A stretch of 64,000 bases of DNA from Fusobacterium mortiferum ATCC 9817. GTDB lineage: Bacteria; Fusobacteriota; Fusobacteriia; Fusobacteriales; Fusobacteriaceae. How positions within the stretch are numbered: position 1 is the stretch's first letter; each line of letters starts with the position of its first letter. Position numbers and translations under genes: made by a program. Under the pieces are notes generated by a model. It was not told the DNA's origin. It saw only the letters and a list, made by a program, of their open reading frames with translations, and did not search any database. Location of the stretch: contig NZ_GL987988.1 of NCBI RefSeq assembly GCF_000158195.2, positions 940,435 through 1,004,434 of the forward strand, written 5' to 3'. Positions 38,202 to 47,488 of the stretch are shown piece by piece.

Positions 38202-39185
38202 CTAAATATTTTTACAAAATAGTTCAGCTATTTGTACAGCATTAGTAGCTGCCCCTTTTCTTATATTATCAGCTACTGTCCATAAATTCAAGCCATATTT
38301 TACACTGTTATCTCTTCTGACTCTTCCTACAAATACCTCGTCTTTTCCAGTAGCGTCATTAGCTAAAGGATATATGTTTTTATTACTATCATCTAATAGA
38401 ACTATTCCTTTATACTCAGCTAATTCCTTTTTTACTGTTTCTAAGTCAAAGTCTTTTTCAAGTTCTACGTTAATAGAAACAGAGTGAGAATTGATAACAG
38501 GTACTCTAACACAAGTAGCTGTAACAGGAAGATTAGGTAAGCCTAAGATTTTTCTTGTCTCATCTACCATTTTTTTCTCTTCCTTAGTGTATCCATCTTC
38601 TAAAAATACATCAATATGAGGTAGGCAGTTATTAACTATTTGATGTGGATAAGTTTTAGGAGGATTTCCTTTAAGTCCCTCTTCTAAATCAATAACTCCT
38701 TTATATCCAGTTCCAGATACAGCTTGATATGTGCTATACACTACTCTTTTAATCCCATATTTTTCTAAAACTTTTAAAGGAGCCATACACTGAATTGTAG
38801 AGCAATTAGGATTAGCAATTATTCCTTTGTGTTTAAAAGCTTCTTCTGGGTTTACTTCAGGGACTACTAGTGGAACCTCTTTATCCATCCTCCAAGCTGA
38901 AGAGTTATCAATTACTAATACTCCCTCTTTTGCTGCTAATGGAGCATATTTTAAACTAGTACCTCCACCAGCAGAGAAAAGAGCTATATCTATATCTCTA
39001 TTTTTAAAACTATTTTCATTTAATTCTTCTACTGTATACTCTTTCCCTCTAAAATTTATTTTTTTCCCAGCACTTCTACTACTTGCAAAAAGAAGTAAAT
39101 CAGTTATTCCTAAATCTCTTTCTTCTAATACTTTTAAAAAAGTTCCTCCAACTAAACCTGTTGCACCAACTATTGCTACTCTCAT
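38202..39185 (-). CDS. asd: Aspartate-semialdehyde dehydrogenase
   Basis: Asd reduces aspartyl phosphate to the semialdehyde shared by the lysine, methionine and threonine routes. The 327 residues have the NADP motif GATGLVGGTFL at the N-terminus and the catalytic Cys in NPNCSTIQ. The catalytic His region is in VRVPVINSHS. It lies 12 bases after lysC. The run lysC-asd-dapA-dapB-dapH gives the early and middle diaminopimelate steps in pathway order. Confidence 0.96.
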   Translation of the reverse strand: MRVAIVGATGLVGGTFLKVLEERDLGITDLLLFASSRSAGKKINFRGKEYTVEELNENSFKNRDIDIALFSAGGGTSLKYAPLAAKEGVLVIDNSSAWRMDKEVPLVVPEVNPEEAFKHKGIIANPNCSTIQCMAPLKVLEKYGIKRVVYSTYQAVSGTGYKGVIDLEEGLKGNPPKTYPHQIVNNCLPHIDVFLEDGYTKEEKKMVDETRKILGLPNLPVTATCVRVPVINSHSVSINVELEKDFDLETVKKELAEYKGIVLLDDSNKNIYPLANDATGKDEVFVGRVRRDNSVKYGLNLWTVADNIRKGAATNAVQIAELFCKNI

Positions 39186-39197
39186 TTTTCTTTCCCC

Positions 39198-40400
39198 CTA
39201 TAATGAAAATTCTTCAGCTACTAAATTTACAGCTTTTTCTATATTCTCTCTATCTATACTACAAGAGATACTTATTTCAGAAGTTGTAACTTGATAAAAA
39301 TTTATATTTCCTTTACTAAGTGAAGTAAAAAACTTTCCAGCAATACCAGAGTTGTTAATCATTCCTACTCCAACAATGGAAAGCATTCCTAAATTTTCAT
39401 TTAATTCTATATCACAAGTAGAAAACTTAGCTCTAATTTTTTCTACAACTTGCTCTAAAAGATATTTTTCAGAAGCTTGACAACTAAAAGATATCTCTAC
39501 TCTCATATATCTATTTATATTTTGTGTAATCATATTGATATTTAAACCACACTCATCTATTGTAGAAAATATTTCAGCTATATTTTCACTAGAAAAAGGT
39601 ACATTAGAGATATTAGTTACGATAATCTCCTTTGTGACACTTATTCCTGTTATTAATTTATCTTCTAATGCTATATCTTTTTCCATAATATATGTTCCCC
39701 CTGTATAACTTAAACTTTTACCTACAAAAATAGGAATGTTATATTTTTTTCCTAGTTCTACTGCTCTTGTTTCCATAACACCAGCTCCAAGATTAGCCAT
39801 TTCCATCATCTCTTCATAGGAGATTTTTTCTAAAAATTTTGCTTTTGGGTATAATCTTGGGTCAACACTGTATATTCCTTCCACATCAGTATATATTCTA
39901 CACTCACAATTTAAAGCTACAGTCAGTGCCACAGCACTAGTATCTGAACCTCCTCTTCCTAGAGTTGTAATATCTCCTGAATTATTAATTCCTTGAAATC
40001 CAGTGATAATAACAATATTTCCCTCTCTTAAAAGAGTTTCTATCCTTTCAGAAGAGATATTTGCTATTTTATTTTTAGTATGTACACCAGAAGTTTTTAT
40101 TCCTGCTTGAAATCCTGTAAGGGAGATAGCTTTTTGTCCCTTGGCTGTAAGAGCCATAGCTATTAGAGTAACTGTTTGCTGTTCTCCAATAGACATTAGC
40201 GAGTCTAGTTCCCTTTGATTTGGATTAGAAGTAATCTCCTTAGCTAGTTTTATGAGTCCATCTGTAGTTTTTCCCATAGCAGATGCCACTACTACAATTT
40301 CGTCATACTCTTTTTTTAATTCAATTAAGTAATCAGCTATTTTTTGAATTTTTTCTACTGTAGCTACACTAGAGCCACCATACTTTAAAACAATTCTCAT
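39198..40400 (-). CDS. lysC: Aspartokinase (lysine-branch)
   Basis: LysC phosphorylates aspartate. The 400 residues begin MRIVLKYGGSSVATVEKIQK, with the kinase signature KYGGSS, GRGGSDTSAVAL and a C-terminal pair of ACT domains (about residues 260-400) that bind the feedback amino acid. The start follows AGGTGGAGGA. It is the first gene downstream of the lysine riboswitch, so supply is controlled at RNA level and probably also by ACT-mediated inhibition. Confidence 0.96.
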   Translation of the reverse strand: MRIVLKYGGSSVATVEKIQKIADYLIELKKEYDEIVVVASAMGKTTDGLIKLAKEITSNPNQRELDSLMSIGEQQTVTLIAMALTAKGQKAISLTGFQAGIKTSGVHTKNKIANISSERIETLLREGNIVIITGFQGINNSGDITTLGRGGSDTSAVALTVALNCECRIYTDVEGIYSVDPRLYPKAKFLEKISYEEMMEMANLGAGVMETRAVELGKKYNIPIFVGKSLSYTGGTYIMEKDIALEDKLITGISVTKEIIVTNISNVPFSSENIAEIFSTIDECGLNINMITQNINRYMRVEISFSCQASEKYLLEQVVEKIRAKFSTCDIELNENLGMLSIVGVGMINNSGIAGKFFTSLSKGNINFYQVTTSEISISCSIDRENIEKAVNLVAEEFSL

Positions 40401-40428
40401 TCCTCCACCTCTGTAATAAAAATTTTGT

Positions 40429-40456
40429 AAAAAAAAAACAGCAGAGGCTTCTGCTG
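40429..40456 (-). terminator. Riboswitch expression-platform terminator upstream of lysC
   Basis: On the minus strand CAGCAGA, loop AGCC, TCTGCTG (40456-40439), then ten T. It lies 29 bases before the lysC start, as expected for a transcriptional attenuator. Confidence 0.92.
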
Positions 40457-40498
40457 GTGTAAAATACTACAAAAAAACTGTAAATATTTATAATTTTA

Positions 40499-40670
40499 CT
40501 CCACAGAAAGCACAACATTGAATTTCTCAATGACAGTTATATAGATATTATCCATATACCCAGCAAAAATTTTCTCCAGAGAAAATTTTCACTTCGGCAG
40601 TTTTACCTTTCATATTTAATCTTAGCTCTGGAAGCTCATAAATATTACTCTTATCGACTGCTCCTCAATC
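40499..40670 (-). promoter_or_regulatory. Lysine riboswitch (L-box) aptamer
   Basis: On the minus strand the conserved blocks appear in order: GAGGAGCAGTCGATAAGAGTA (40666-40646), AAAGGTAAAACTGCCGAAG, GCTGGG, ACTGTCATTGAGAAA and TGTGGAG (ending near 40499). These are the core elements of the lysine aptamer. With lysine bound, the terminator at 40429-40456 should form and switch off the whole lysC-asd-dapA-dapB-dapH-aminotransferase operon. Confidence 0.95.
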
Positions 40671-40819
40671 TGTTTTATTAACTTGTGTGTATTTTACATT
40701 AAAACTCTAAAAAATAAAAATATATAAATTAAATATTTTATATTTTAAAAATATATTTTACTTTTTTGCAAAGAGAGAATAAAATAATTCAAAAACATAT
40801 TATTGTCCTAGGAGGAAAG

Positions 40820-42013
40820 ATGGATACTAGAAAAATATTTAATGATATAGAAATAAATAATCAATGGTTTATAAATACCAGAAGAGAGTTACATAAGATA
40901 CCTGAATTAGATTTTCAATTACCTAAAACAGTAGCTTATGTAATATCACTTTTAAAAGAGATGGGAATTCCATATAAAGAGGGAATAGGAAAAAGTGGAA
41001 TAGTAGCAGATATAGAGGGACAAAATAAAAAAATAACAATAGCCTTGAGAGCTGATATGGATGCATTACCTATTTTAGAGTGTGGAAATAAAGAATATAC
41101 TTCAACTATACCTGGGCATATGCATGCTTGTGGACATGATGTGCATACTGCTATTCTTTTAGGAGTTGCAAAGATATTATCGGAAAATAAAGATTCACTT
41201 CCATGTAATGTAAGACTTGTATTTCAACCAGCAGAAGAAACAAATGGTGGAGCAGTACCTATGATAGAAGATGGATGTTTAGAAGGGGTAGATGCTATAT
41301 TTGGATTACATGTAGATCCTACAATAGAGTGTGGAGTAGTAGGAGTAAAATATGGTGCTTATTGTGCTTCATCTACTGATGTGGTAATAGAAATAGAGGG
41401 AAGAAGTTGCCATGGTGCTTATCCTAGCCAAGGAGTAGATGCTATTGTTACAGCTTGTGGAATAGTGACTACCCTTCAAAGTGTAATAAGTAGAAATATA
41501 GATTCAAGAGATTCGGCTGTTCTTAGCTTTGGAAAAATAGTAGGAGGAGAAAAAGAGAATATTGTAGCTCAAAAAGTTATAATTTCTGGAACATTAAGAA
41601 CTTTATCTAATGAGGTAAAAAATAGAGTAAAAGAAAGAGTAAAAGAGATGGTGGAGAATACAGCTAAAGGGTATGGGGCTACTGGAAAAGTAACTTATAC
41701 AGATGGGTATACTGCTTTAATAAACCATGATGAATATATAGATATAATAAAAGAAAATAGTAAAAATCTATTAGGAGAAAAGGGAGTATATGTAAAGGCC
41801 TTAGCTAATATGGGAGTAGAAGATTTTGCTTACTATATTGAAAAAGTTCCGGGAGCATTTTTTAACTTAGGTGTAGGAAATAAGGCTAAGGGAATAACTG
41901 CCCCTCTTCATAATGATAAATTTGATATAGATGAGGAGAGTTTAGCTATTGGAGTAAAGCTTCAAATTATGAATATACTATTTGCCTATGAAAAATTAAT
42001 AAAAAATAACTAG
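40820..42013 (+). CDS. M20-family amidohydrolase, candidate N-acetyl-diaminopimelate deacetylase
   Basis: M20 metal amidases remove acyl groups from amino acids. ATG at 40820 follows AGGAGGAAAG and gives 397 residues; an in-frame TTG further up lacks a ribosome site. The metal-binding segments are present: RADMDALP, HACGHDVH (ligand His and Asp) and FQPAEETNGGA (catalytic Glu). The lysine operon lacks the deacetylase needed after DapH and the aminotransferase, and this gene is divergent from it across the riboswitch. That makes N-acetyl-LL-diaminopimelate deacetylase a sensible candidate; generic aminoacylase or hippurate hydrolase activity is the alternative. Confidence 0.85.
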   Translation: MDTRKIFNDIEINNQWFINTRRELHKIPELDFQLPKTVAYVISLLKEMGIPYKEGIGKSGIVADIEGQNKKITIALRADMDALPILECGNKEYTSTIPGHMHACGHDVHTAILLGVAKILSENKDSLPCNVRLVFQPAEETNGGAVPMIEDGCLEGVDAIFGLHVDPTIECGVVGVKYGAYCASSTDVVIEIEGRSCHGAYPSQGVDAIVTACGIVTTLQSVISRNIDSRDSAVLSFGKIVGGEKENIVAQKVIISGTLRTLSNEVKNRVKERVKEMVENTAKGYGATGKVTYTDGYTALINHDEYIDIIKENSKNLLGEKGVYVKALANMGVEDFAYYIEKVPGAFFNLGVGNKAKGITAPLHNDKFDIDEESLAIGVKLQIMNILFAYEKLIKNN

Positions 42014-42035
42014 GAATTATCCTAGTTATTTTTGT
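42005..42035. terminator. Shared bidirectional hairpin overlapping two stop codons
   Basis: AATAACTAGG (42005-42014) pairs with CCTAGTTATT (42021-42030), loop AATTAT, with T-rich sequence following on the plus strand and A-run (T on the minus) on the other side. It contains the TAG stop of the M20 gene and the stop of the converging yitT-like gene. Confidence 0.8.
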
Positions 42036-42879
42036 TATTAAGAGCTTTAAATCCTTCACCTAGAACTTCTGAAACATCAGAGATAGTTAGAAAAGCAAAA
42101 GAATCAGTTTCTTTTACAATTGTTTTTACTTTAGTTACTTCAAATTTGCTAACAACACAGAAAAGTAGATCTATTTCATTTCCTGTAAATCCACCTTCTC
42201 CTTTTATGATAGTTGTACCTCTTCCAGTTTCATTCATAATTCTTTCTTTTATCTCTTCAGATTTAGATGAAATAATAGTGATGCCTTTTGCCTTTGTATA
42301 ACCATCTTGAAAATAATCTATTGCTTTGGAAACAATTGTCATTGAGATAAGAGTATACATTACTATCTCTTTACCAAAAAATATAGCAGCTATTCCTAAT
42401 ATAACTACATCTAAGATGAGCATTGTCCTTCCTAGAGGAATATCAAAATATCTATTTAAGATACGAGCAACTACATCAGTTCCACCAGTAGAGCCATTTA
42501 CCATAAAAATAAGTCCAAGGCCTATTCCTATAAGAACACCACCATATATAGAACCTAACATAATATCATTAGATGGACCTTTCCAAGTTTCAGTAAGAGT
42601 TATTAAAAAAGAAAGGCAGCTTGTTCCATATAAAGTTTTAAATAGAAAATCTCTTCCAACTAATTTCCAACCCATTATAAGTAGTGGAATATTTATTACA
42701 AAATACATAATTCCTACTGGTAGTTTAAAAAGGTAAAATAAAATTAAACAAATTCCTGCAACTCCACCTTCTGCAAGATGATTACTGATAAAAAAATAAT
42801 TGATAGAAACAGCATAGAAAAAACAACCAACTGTAATTATCAAATACTCTTTTAAGTATTTTAGAATCTTATTATTCAC
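42022..42879 (-). CDS. YitT-family membrane protein (DUF161 plus DUF2179)
   Basis: The 285-residue protein has five or six N-terminal membrane helices with the family marks NHLAEGGVAGI and NGSTGGTDVVARILNRYFD. A C-terminal cytoplasmic DUF2179 domain follows (about residues 200-280, ITIISSKSEEIKERIMNETGRGTT). The start is GTG at 42879 behind GGAGGAAAG. The function of YitT proteins is not established; the family is widespread in low-GC bacteria. Confidence 0.88.
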   Translation of the reverse strand: MNNKILKYLKEYLIITVGCFFYAVSINYFFISNHLAEGGVAGICLILFYLFKLPVGIMYFVINIPLLIMGWKLVGRDFLFKTLYGTSCLSFLITLTETWKGPSNDIMLGSIYGGVLIGIGLGLIFMVNGSTGGTDVVARILNRYFDIPLGRTMLILDVVILGIAAIFFGKEIVMYTLISMTIVSKAIDYFQDGYTKAKGITIISSKSEEIKERIMNETGRGTTIIKGEGGFTGNEIDLLFCVVSKFEVTKVKTIVKETDSFAFLTISDVSEVLGEGFKALNNKNN

Positions 42880-42919
42880 TGTATCTTTCCTCCTAGTTCA
42901 AAATTTTAGTATATTATAT

Positions 42920-43657
42920 TTAATTAGTTTTTTCTTTTATCTTCAATTTTCCTTCAAAGGCAGAACCAATATGATAACCTAGGTTTTCTATTTTTTCTTT
43001 TCCCTCTCTAAAAAGACTTTTCATTAATTTTTTTTGTCCATTTTTATCTATGTAAAAAGAGGTATCATCTATTCTCACTAAAGCTAAATCATTTTTAAAA
43101 TCATATGCCTCATCAAAGTTAAATCCTATTTTTACATTTCCTTCTGTATCAATATATCCCCATTTATTATTCAATTTAACAGCAGCTAAACCTTCAGAAA
43201 AGTTTTCAGCTTCATCATATATAATAGGAATTTGCAATTCTCCTTTATAGTTGATATAACCATATTTATGTCTTGGCATCTCATTTATATACACAATAAA
43301 AAACTCTTTTTCCCTATTATTTTCAGCCTCTTTGTACATATTTGAATATTTTTCTTTAAAGTTATACTCTCCAATTTTTGCTATCCATTTTCCATCAGTT
43401 GTCATAAGTCCTTCTTTATAATCTTTTGTAACTAGATAGATATGATTTTTTTGGACAGAAATAAGAATATTATCTGTTTGAGTTAACAGGTTTCCTTTTG
43501 AATCAATTATGCTATACAAGCCAATATTTTCTCCTTCTAACATCCTTATAATATATATATCATTGAGATGTTGCTTTATAGGAAGGATTTCATAATTACT
43601 CTGTGAAAAAATAATTGATGAAAAAATTAACATCAATGTGATAACTAATCTTTTCAT
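42920..43657 (-). CDS. Secreted WG-repeat protein
   Basis: ATG at 43657 follows GAGGTGG and gives 245 residues with a signal peptide (MKRLVITLMLIFSSIIFSQS). The mature protein has WG repeats: about four units of the form KYGYINYKGELQIPIIYDEAENFSEGLA, KWGYIDTEGNVKIGFNFDEAYDF and two weaker ones. WG repeats are short beta units thought to bind partners at the cell surface or in the periplasm; no substrate can be assigned. It is not clearly linked to the neighbours. Confidence 0.85.
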   Translation of the reverse strand: MKRLVITLMLIFSSIIFSQSNYEILPIKQHLNDIYIIRMLEGENIGLYSIIDSKGNLLTQTDNILISVQKNHIYLVTKDYKEGLMTTDGKWIAKIGEYNFKEKYSNMYKEAENNREKEFFIVYINEMPRHKYGYINYKGELQIPIIYDEAENFSEGLAAVKLNNKWGYIDTEGNVKIGFNFDEAYDFKNDLALVRIDDTSFYIDKNGQKKLMKSLFREGKEKIENLGYHIGSAFEGKLKIKEKTN

Positions 43658-43740
43658 ATATACCACCTCATATTCTTGTATTATCCTTATCTCTATAATA
43701 TATTATACTTTATTTTTTTAAAATAAGAAAGAGGAAGTAA

Positions 43741-43785
43741 GAAAAAAGAGAGAAATTACTACCTTTTAGATAATATTTTCTCTCT
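43741..43785 (-). terminator. Terminator of the decarboxylase-arginase gene
   Basis: On the minus strand AGAGAGAAA (43785-43777) pairs with TTTCTCTCT (43755-43747), followed by six T, 15 bases after the stop. Confidence 0.82.
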
Positions 43786-43799
43786 AAATAGATTAATTA

Positions 43800-46148
43800 T
43801 TAGTCTGGATTAATTACATATTCTGTTAATTCATTTACAAAGTTAACAGTTTTATTATTTTTATCATTTACTGGGTTAAATTCTACTATATCAACTGAAG
43901 TTACAAAGTAGTTTTTAAATAAGAATTTGAAAGTTTGGAATACTTCGTCAGTAGTAAATCCGTTTCTAACAGGAGTACTTACTCCAGGAGCTAACTCTGG
44001 ATTTACAGAGTCAACGTCAAAACTGATATGAAGATTGTCTACTTTTAAGTATTCGTGAATTTCTTCTAATACTCTATCTAATCCTTTTTGTAAAACTTCA
44101 TCATGGTAGATTACTTTAACACCTAATTGATCAATAACTTCTCTCTCTTTGAAATCTAAATCTCTAGCACCAAGTATAACTACATTTTTACTATCGATTT
44201 TAGCTCCCTCATAGAAACAGTTAACTAAATCTCTATCTCCAGCACCTTGTAATAGAGCTAATGGCATTCCGTGAATATTTCCAGAAATAGTAGATTCATC
44301 AGTATTCATATCTCCATGGGCATCTATCCATACTACTCCTATCTCTTTTTCTAATGAAACTCCAGAAATACTTCCAAGGGCTATTGAGTGATCTCCTCCA
44401 ATTACTATTGGTCTATATCCATCTCTTACAGCTTCATTTACAGAAACAGCAAGCTTTTCACAAGTATGAAGTATAGTATTTTTATATTTTAAGTTCCACT
44501 CATTAAAGTTTTCTTTTTGTTTTTCAACATCAATGATTTCAATTTCATCAAATGTATCAGGATAAGTTTCACATAGTACATCAATACCAAATTCGATTCC
44601 AGCTTTGTTTGCTCCAAGATTGATAGGTACTCCAAACATTTTGCTCTTCATCTTCTCTGTATATAAATATACAGCGTCTTCTTCTTCAATTACATTGATA
44701 GTTACAAGTTCAGGATCTTCCGTACCTTGTACATGAAGTTCAGCTTCTCTTAAATCATTTATATAATCTATAATTTCAGCAGAGATTCTTTCTCCAGGAG
44801 TGATTACAGGTATTCCAGGTGGATAAGCCATAATCATCTCACCACATATTTTTCCTTCACTCTCTGAGAATAAAACTTTATTCTTTTCACTGTAAAAAGC
44901 TTCCCTTGGATTTAATACTTGCTCAGGAATAGGAGGCATTTTTAAGAATTCTCTTTTTAATTTATTTCCTTTTCCATAATATTTTTCACTGATATCTTTT
45001 AATGCATTGATAAGTTTATCAACACTTTCATCAGTATCTCCGATAGTTATAAGTCCTAATACATTGTAAAAATCAGATAACTCCATTTGTATATTGTAAT
45101 CTTCAGTTAAGATAGTTTCTAGCTCTGCACCAGTAAGTCCTAGTTCTTTAGCAGTAATAGTTATCTTAGTAGGATCAAAAGCAAATACTCCCTCTCTTCC
45201 AACTATTTCTTCTCCAAAACAAGACATTCCTGGGATTCTATTTACTTCTGTTCTAAAACGTTTAGCTAGTTTTATAGCTTTGTCTAGTAGTTCTTGTCCT
45301 TCAGTAGCAATCTGTCTTCTAGCACAGTCTAATGAAGCCATTAATGGATATGATGGAGATGTAGTATGAAGTAAACTTAAAATTTGTTTTACTCTGTTTA
45401 CATCTACTCTATCAGAATTTACATGAAGTAATGACATTTGAGTCATTGCACCTATTATTTTATGTGTACTTTGAGTACAGATATCAGCTCCACAATCAAC
45501 AGCAGATATTGGTAAATCATCATGGAAGTGTAAATGAGGTCCATGAGCTTCATCTACTATTAATGGAATATCATAACTATGAACTATATCAGCTATTTTT
45601 TTAATATCTGTTGCTACTCCATAATAAGTAGGATTAATTATAAGAACAGCTTTGATATCAGGGTGTTGTTTTAACATATTCTCAACAGTTTGAGGTCTTA
45701 CGCCATGAGCTATTCCTAACTCCTCATCTACTTCTGGGTTCATATATATAGGCTCAGAACCACTTAATATAATTCCAGCAGATACTGATTTATGTACATT
45801 TCTTGGGACTAATATTTTTTCTCCTGCTTTTATAACAGACATAATCATAGCTTGGATAGCTCCAGATGTTCCGTTAACAGCAAAGAAACTTTGTTTTACA
45901 CCATAAGCATCAGCAGCTAACTCTTGAGCTTCTTTGATACAACTTTTTGGTTGGTGTAATCCATCTACCATCTTAAAAATAGTAACGTCAATGGAAAAAG
46001 GTCCATTACCCATAAAATCATAAAATTCTTTGTCTACTCCTTTTCCTCTCTTATGTCCAGGTACATGAAATGGAAGTATATCTCTTCCTGCATATACATC
46101 TTTTAACACAGAAAATAGTGGAGTTTTGCTTTGGTCTAGCTTTGACAT
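43800..46148 (-). CDS. Fusion of an Orn/Lys/Arg decarboxylase with an arginase
   Basis: Residues 1 to about 498 form a fold-type I PLP decarboxylase of the Orn/Lys/Arg family: PFHVPGHKRG, FAVNGTSGA, DEAHGPHLHF at 199-208 and the Schiff-base lysine in STHK (K230). Residues about 500-782 form a complete arginase: GVPINLGANKAG, GGDHS (584-588), DAHGD (609-613), SGNIHGMP and SFDVD (709-713), covering the manganese ligands. SGNIHGMP is the arginase rather than agmatinase form. If the first domain uses ornithine, one protein would turn arginine into putrescine, urea and CO2. If it uses arginine, the domains compete for it. Substrate choice cannot be read. The start follows AGGAGGTAAG behind a good promoter. 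Confidence 0.92.
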   Translation of the reverse strand: MSKLDQSKTPLFSVLKDVYAGRDILPFHVPGHKRGKGVDKEFYDFMGNGPFSIDVTIFKMVDGLHQPKSCIKEAQELAADAYGVKQSFFAVNGTSGAIQAMIMSVIKAGEKILVPRNVHKSVSAGIILSGSEPIYMNPEVDEELGIAHGVRPQTVENMLKQHPDIKAVLIINPTYYGVATDIKKIADIVHSYDIPLIVDEAHGPHLHFHDDLPISAVDCGADICTQSTHKIIGAMTQMSLLHVNSDRVDVNRVKQILSLLHTTSPSYPLMASLDCARRQIATEGQELLDKAIKLAKRFRTEVNRIPGMSCFGEEIVGREGVFAFDPTKITITAKELGLTGAELETILTEDYNIQMELSDFYNVLGLITIGDTDESVDKLINALKDISEKYYGKGNKLKREFLKMPPIPEQVLNPREAFYSEKNKVLFSESEGKICGEMIMAYPPGIPVITPGERISAEIIDYINDLREAELHVQGTEDPELVTINVIEEEDAVYLYTEKMKSKMFGVPINLGANKAGIEFGIDVLCETYPDTFDEIEIIDVEKQKENFNEWNLKYKNTILHTCEKLAVSVNEAVRDGYRPIVIGGDHSIALGSISGVSLEKEIGVVWIDAHGDMNTDESTISGNIHGMPLALLQGAGDRDLVNCFYEGAKIDSKNVVILGARDLDFKEREVIDQLGVKVIYHDEVLQKGLDRVLEEIHEYLKVDNLHISFDVDSVNPELAPGVSTPVRNGFTTDEVFQTFKFLFKNYFVTSVDIVEFNPVNDKNNKTVNFVNELTEYVINPD

Positions 46149-46210
46149 CTTACCTCCTTTGGTTATTGTTTTTTTTATTTATATATTGTATAATTCTTTT
46201 GTACTGATGT

Positions 46211-46239
46211 ATTGTAAAGCTTTTTAATAAAATAGTCAA
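46211..46239 (-). promoter_or_regulatory. Promoter of the decarboxylase-arginase gene
   Basis: On the minus strand TTGACT (46239-46234), 17 bases, TACAAT (46216-46211), about 60 bases before the start. Confidence 0.85.
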
Positions 46240-46267
46240 TAACTTTTATTTTTTTTAGGAGAAAATT

Positions 46268-46858
46268 ATGAAGAAAATATTTTTGCTTATCTCACAAGGC
46301 ACTGAAATTCTTGAGGTAGCACCCTTTATTGATATTTTTGGTTGGAATAGTATTGTTGGAAAAAAGAACATAATTTTAAAAACAGGAGGATTTCATTCAA
46401 TAATTTCTAATACTTGGAACTTGAAAATAGTTCCAGAAATAGATTTAAAAAGTACTTCAATCGATATAGATGAATATGAAGCCTTAGTTATCCCTGGTGG
46501 CTTTGGTTTTAAAGGGTTCTTTGAAGATATGAAAAAAGAAAAATTTAAAGAGATAGTTCAAAGCTTTTATGAAAAAGATAAAATAGTTGTAGGAATATGT
46601 ACAGGAGTTATTTCTTTAGGAGAAGCTGGTATTTTAAAAGAAAGAAAAGCTACTACTTATTTATATGATAATAATAGATATTTTAATCAATTAGAAAAAT
46701 ATGGAGCTATACCTATAAGAGAAGAGATTGTGATAGATAAAAATATCATTACCTGTTCAGCTCCTAAAAATGCTATTGAAGTTGGATTTTTACTTCTTTC
46801 TTTATTAAGTGATGAAGAAAATATGAAAAAAGTAAAATATAATATGGGTTTTTTATAA
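46268..46858 (+). CDS. DJ-1/PfpI-family protein
   Basis: The 196-residue flavodoxin-like protein has the nucleophile-elbow cysteine in VVGICTGVISLGEAG and the glycine-rich IPGGFGFKGF. Some family members act on glyoxal adducts or as chaperones and proteases; the activity here is unknown. It is divergent from the decarboxylase-arginase gene and lies 70 bases upstream of slyD. The ribosome site is AGGAGA. Confidence 0.9.
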   Translation: MKKIFLLISQGTEILEVAPFIDIFGWNSIVGKKNIILKTGGFHSIISNTWNLKIVPEIDLKSTSIDIDEYEALVIPGGFGFKGFFEDMKKEKFKEIVQSFYEKDKIVVGICTGVISLGEAGILKERKATTYLYDNNRYFNQLEKYGAIPIREEIVIDKNIITCSAPKNAIEVGFLLLSLLSDEENMKKVKYNMGFL

Positions 46859-46928
46859 AAAAATAGACATACTTAAAAAAGTATGGTATTCTTTAAGTAG
46901 AAACTATTATATATTAAGAGGTGAAAAT

Positions 46929-47420
46929 ATGAAAGTTGTAAAAGGTAATGTTATAACTCTTGAATTCAAAGTTTATGACAACGATACTAACGAGCTTTTA
47001 GAAGATACAAAAGATGTAGGACCATTTTTCTACATTCACGGAGAAGGACAATTTGTACCAAAAGTAGAGGAGATATTAGAAGGAAAAGAGAAAGGATTCT
47101 CTACTACTATAATGATCTCTCCAGAAGAAGGATATGGAGAATATGACGAAGAACTTATCGAAGAGATGAATAAAGAAGATTTTGTAGAGTTTGATGATAT
47201 CTATGAAGGTATGGAATTTATAGCTGATATGGATGATGGAACAGAACAACAATATGTAATTACATCTATAGAAGATGAGGTAGTAACTGCTGATGGAAAC
47301 CATCCATTTGCTGGTAAAAATTTAAGATTTGAAGTAGAAGTAGCAGGAGTAAGAGAGGCTACAGCTGAAGAATTAGAGCATGGACATGTACATTTCCATG
47401 GGTTTGATGACGAAGAGTAA
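46929..47420 (+). CDS. slyD: FKBP-type peptidyl-prolyl isomerase, SlyD-like
   Basis: SlyD proteins isomerise prolyl bonds, chaperone folding proteins and bind metals such as nickel. The 163 residues contain the split FKBP domain (FFYIHGEGQFVPKVEEILEG, SPEEGYGEYDEELI) with the insert-in-flap domain between (about residues 80-130). The C-terminal ELEHGHVHFHGFD is a short His-rich tail. It forms a single-gene unit with a terminator at 47431. Confidence 0.93.
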   Translation: MKVVKGNVITLEFKVYDNDTNELLEDTKDVGPFFYIHGEGQFVPKVEEILEGKEKGFSTTIMISPEEGYGEYDEELIEEMNKEDFVEFDDIYEGMEFIADMDDGTEQQYVITSIEDEVVTADGNHPFAGKNLRFEVEVAGVREATAEELEHGHVHFHGFDDEE

Positions 47421-47430
47421 TTTAACTATG

Positions 47431-47456
47431 GGACTGGCTTAAGTCAGTCCTTTTGT
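47431..47456 (+). terminator. Terminator of slyD
   Basis: GGACTGGC, loop TTAA, GTCAGTCC (47431-47450), then TTTTG; one G-U pair. Confidence 0.75.
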
Positions 47457-47488
47457 ATGAAAATATTAAAAAATTTTGAGGTGAAGAA

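Noticed and set aside
38827..39294. 155-codon plus-strand frame over asd and lysC
   Set aside because: It is antisense to two well-conserved genes and has no family features.
42032..42736. Two plus-strand frames over the yitT-like gene
   Set aside because: They are shadows of a clear membrane protein on the minus strand with weak or no ribosome sites.
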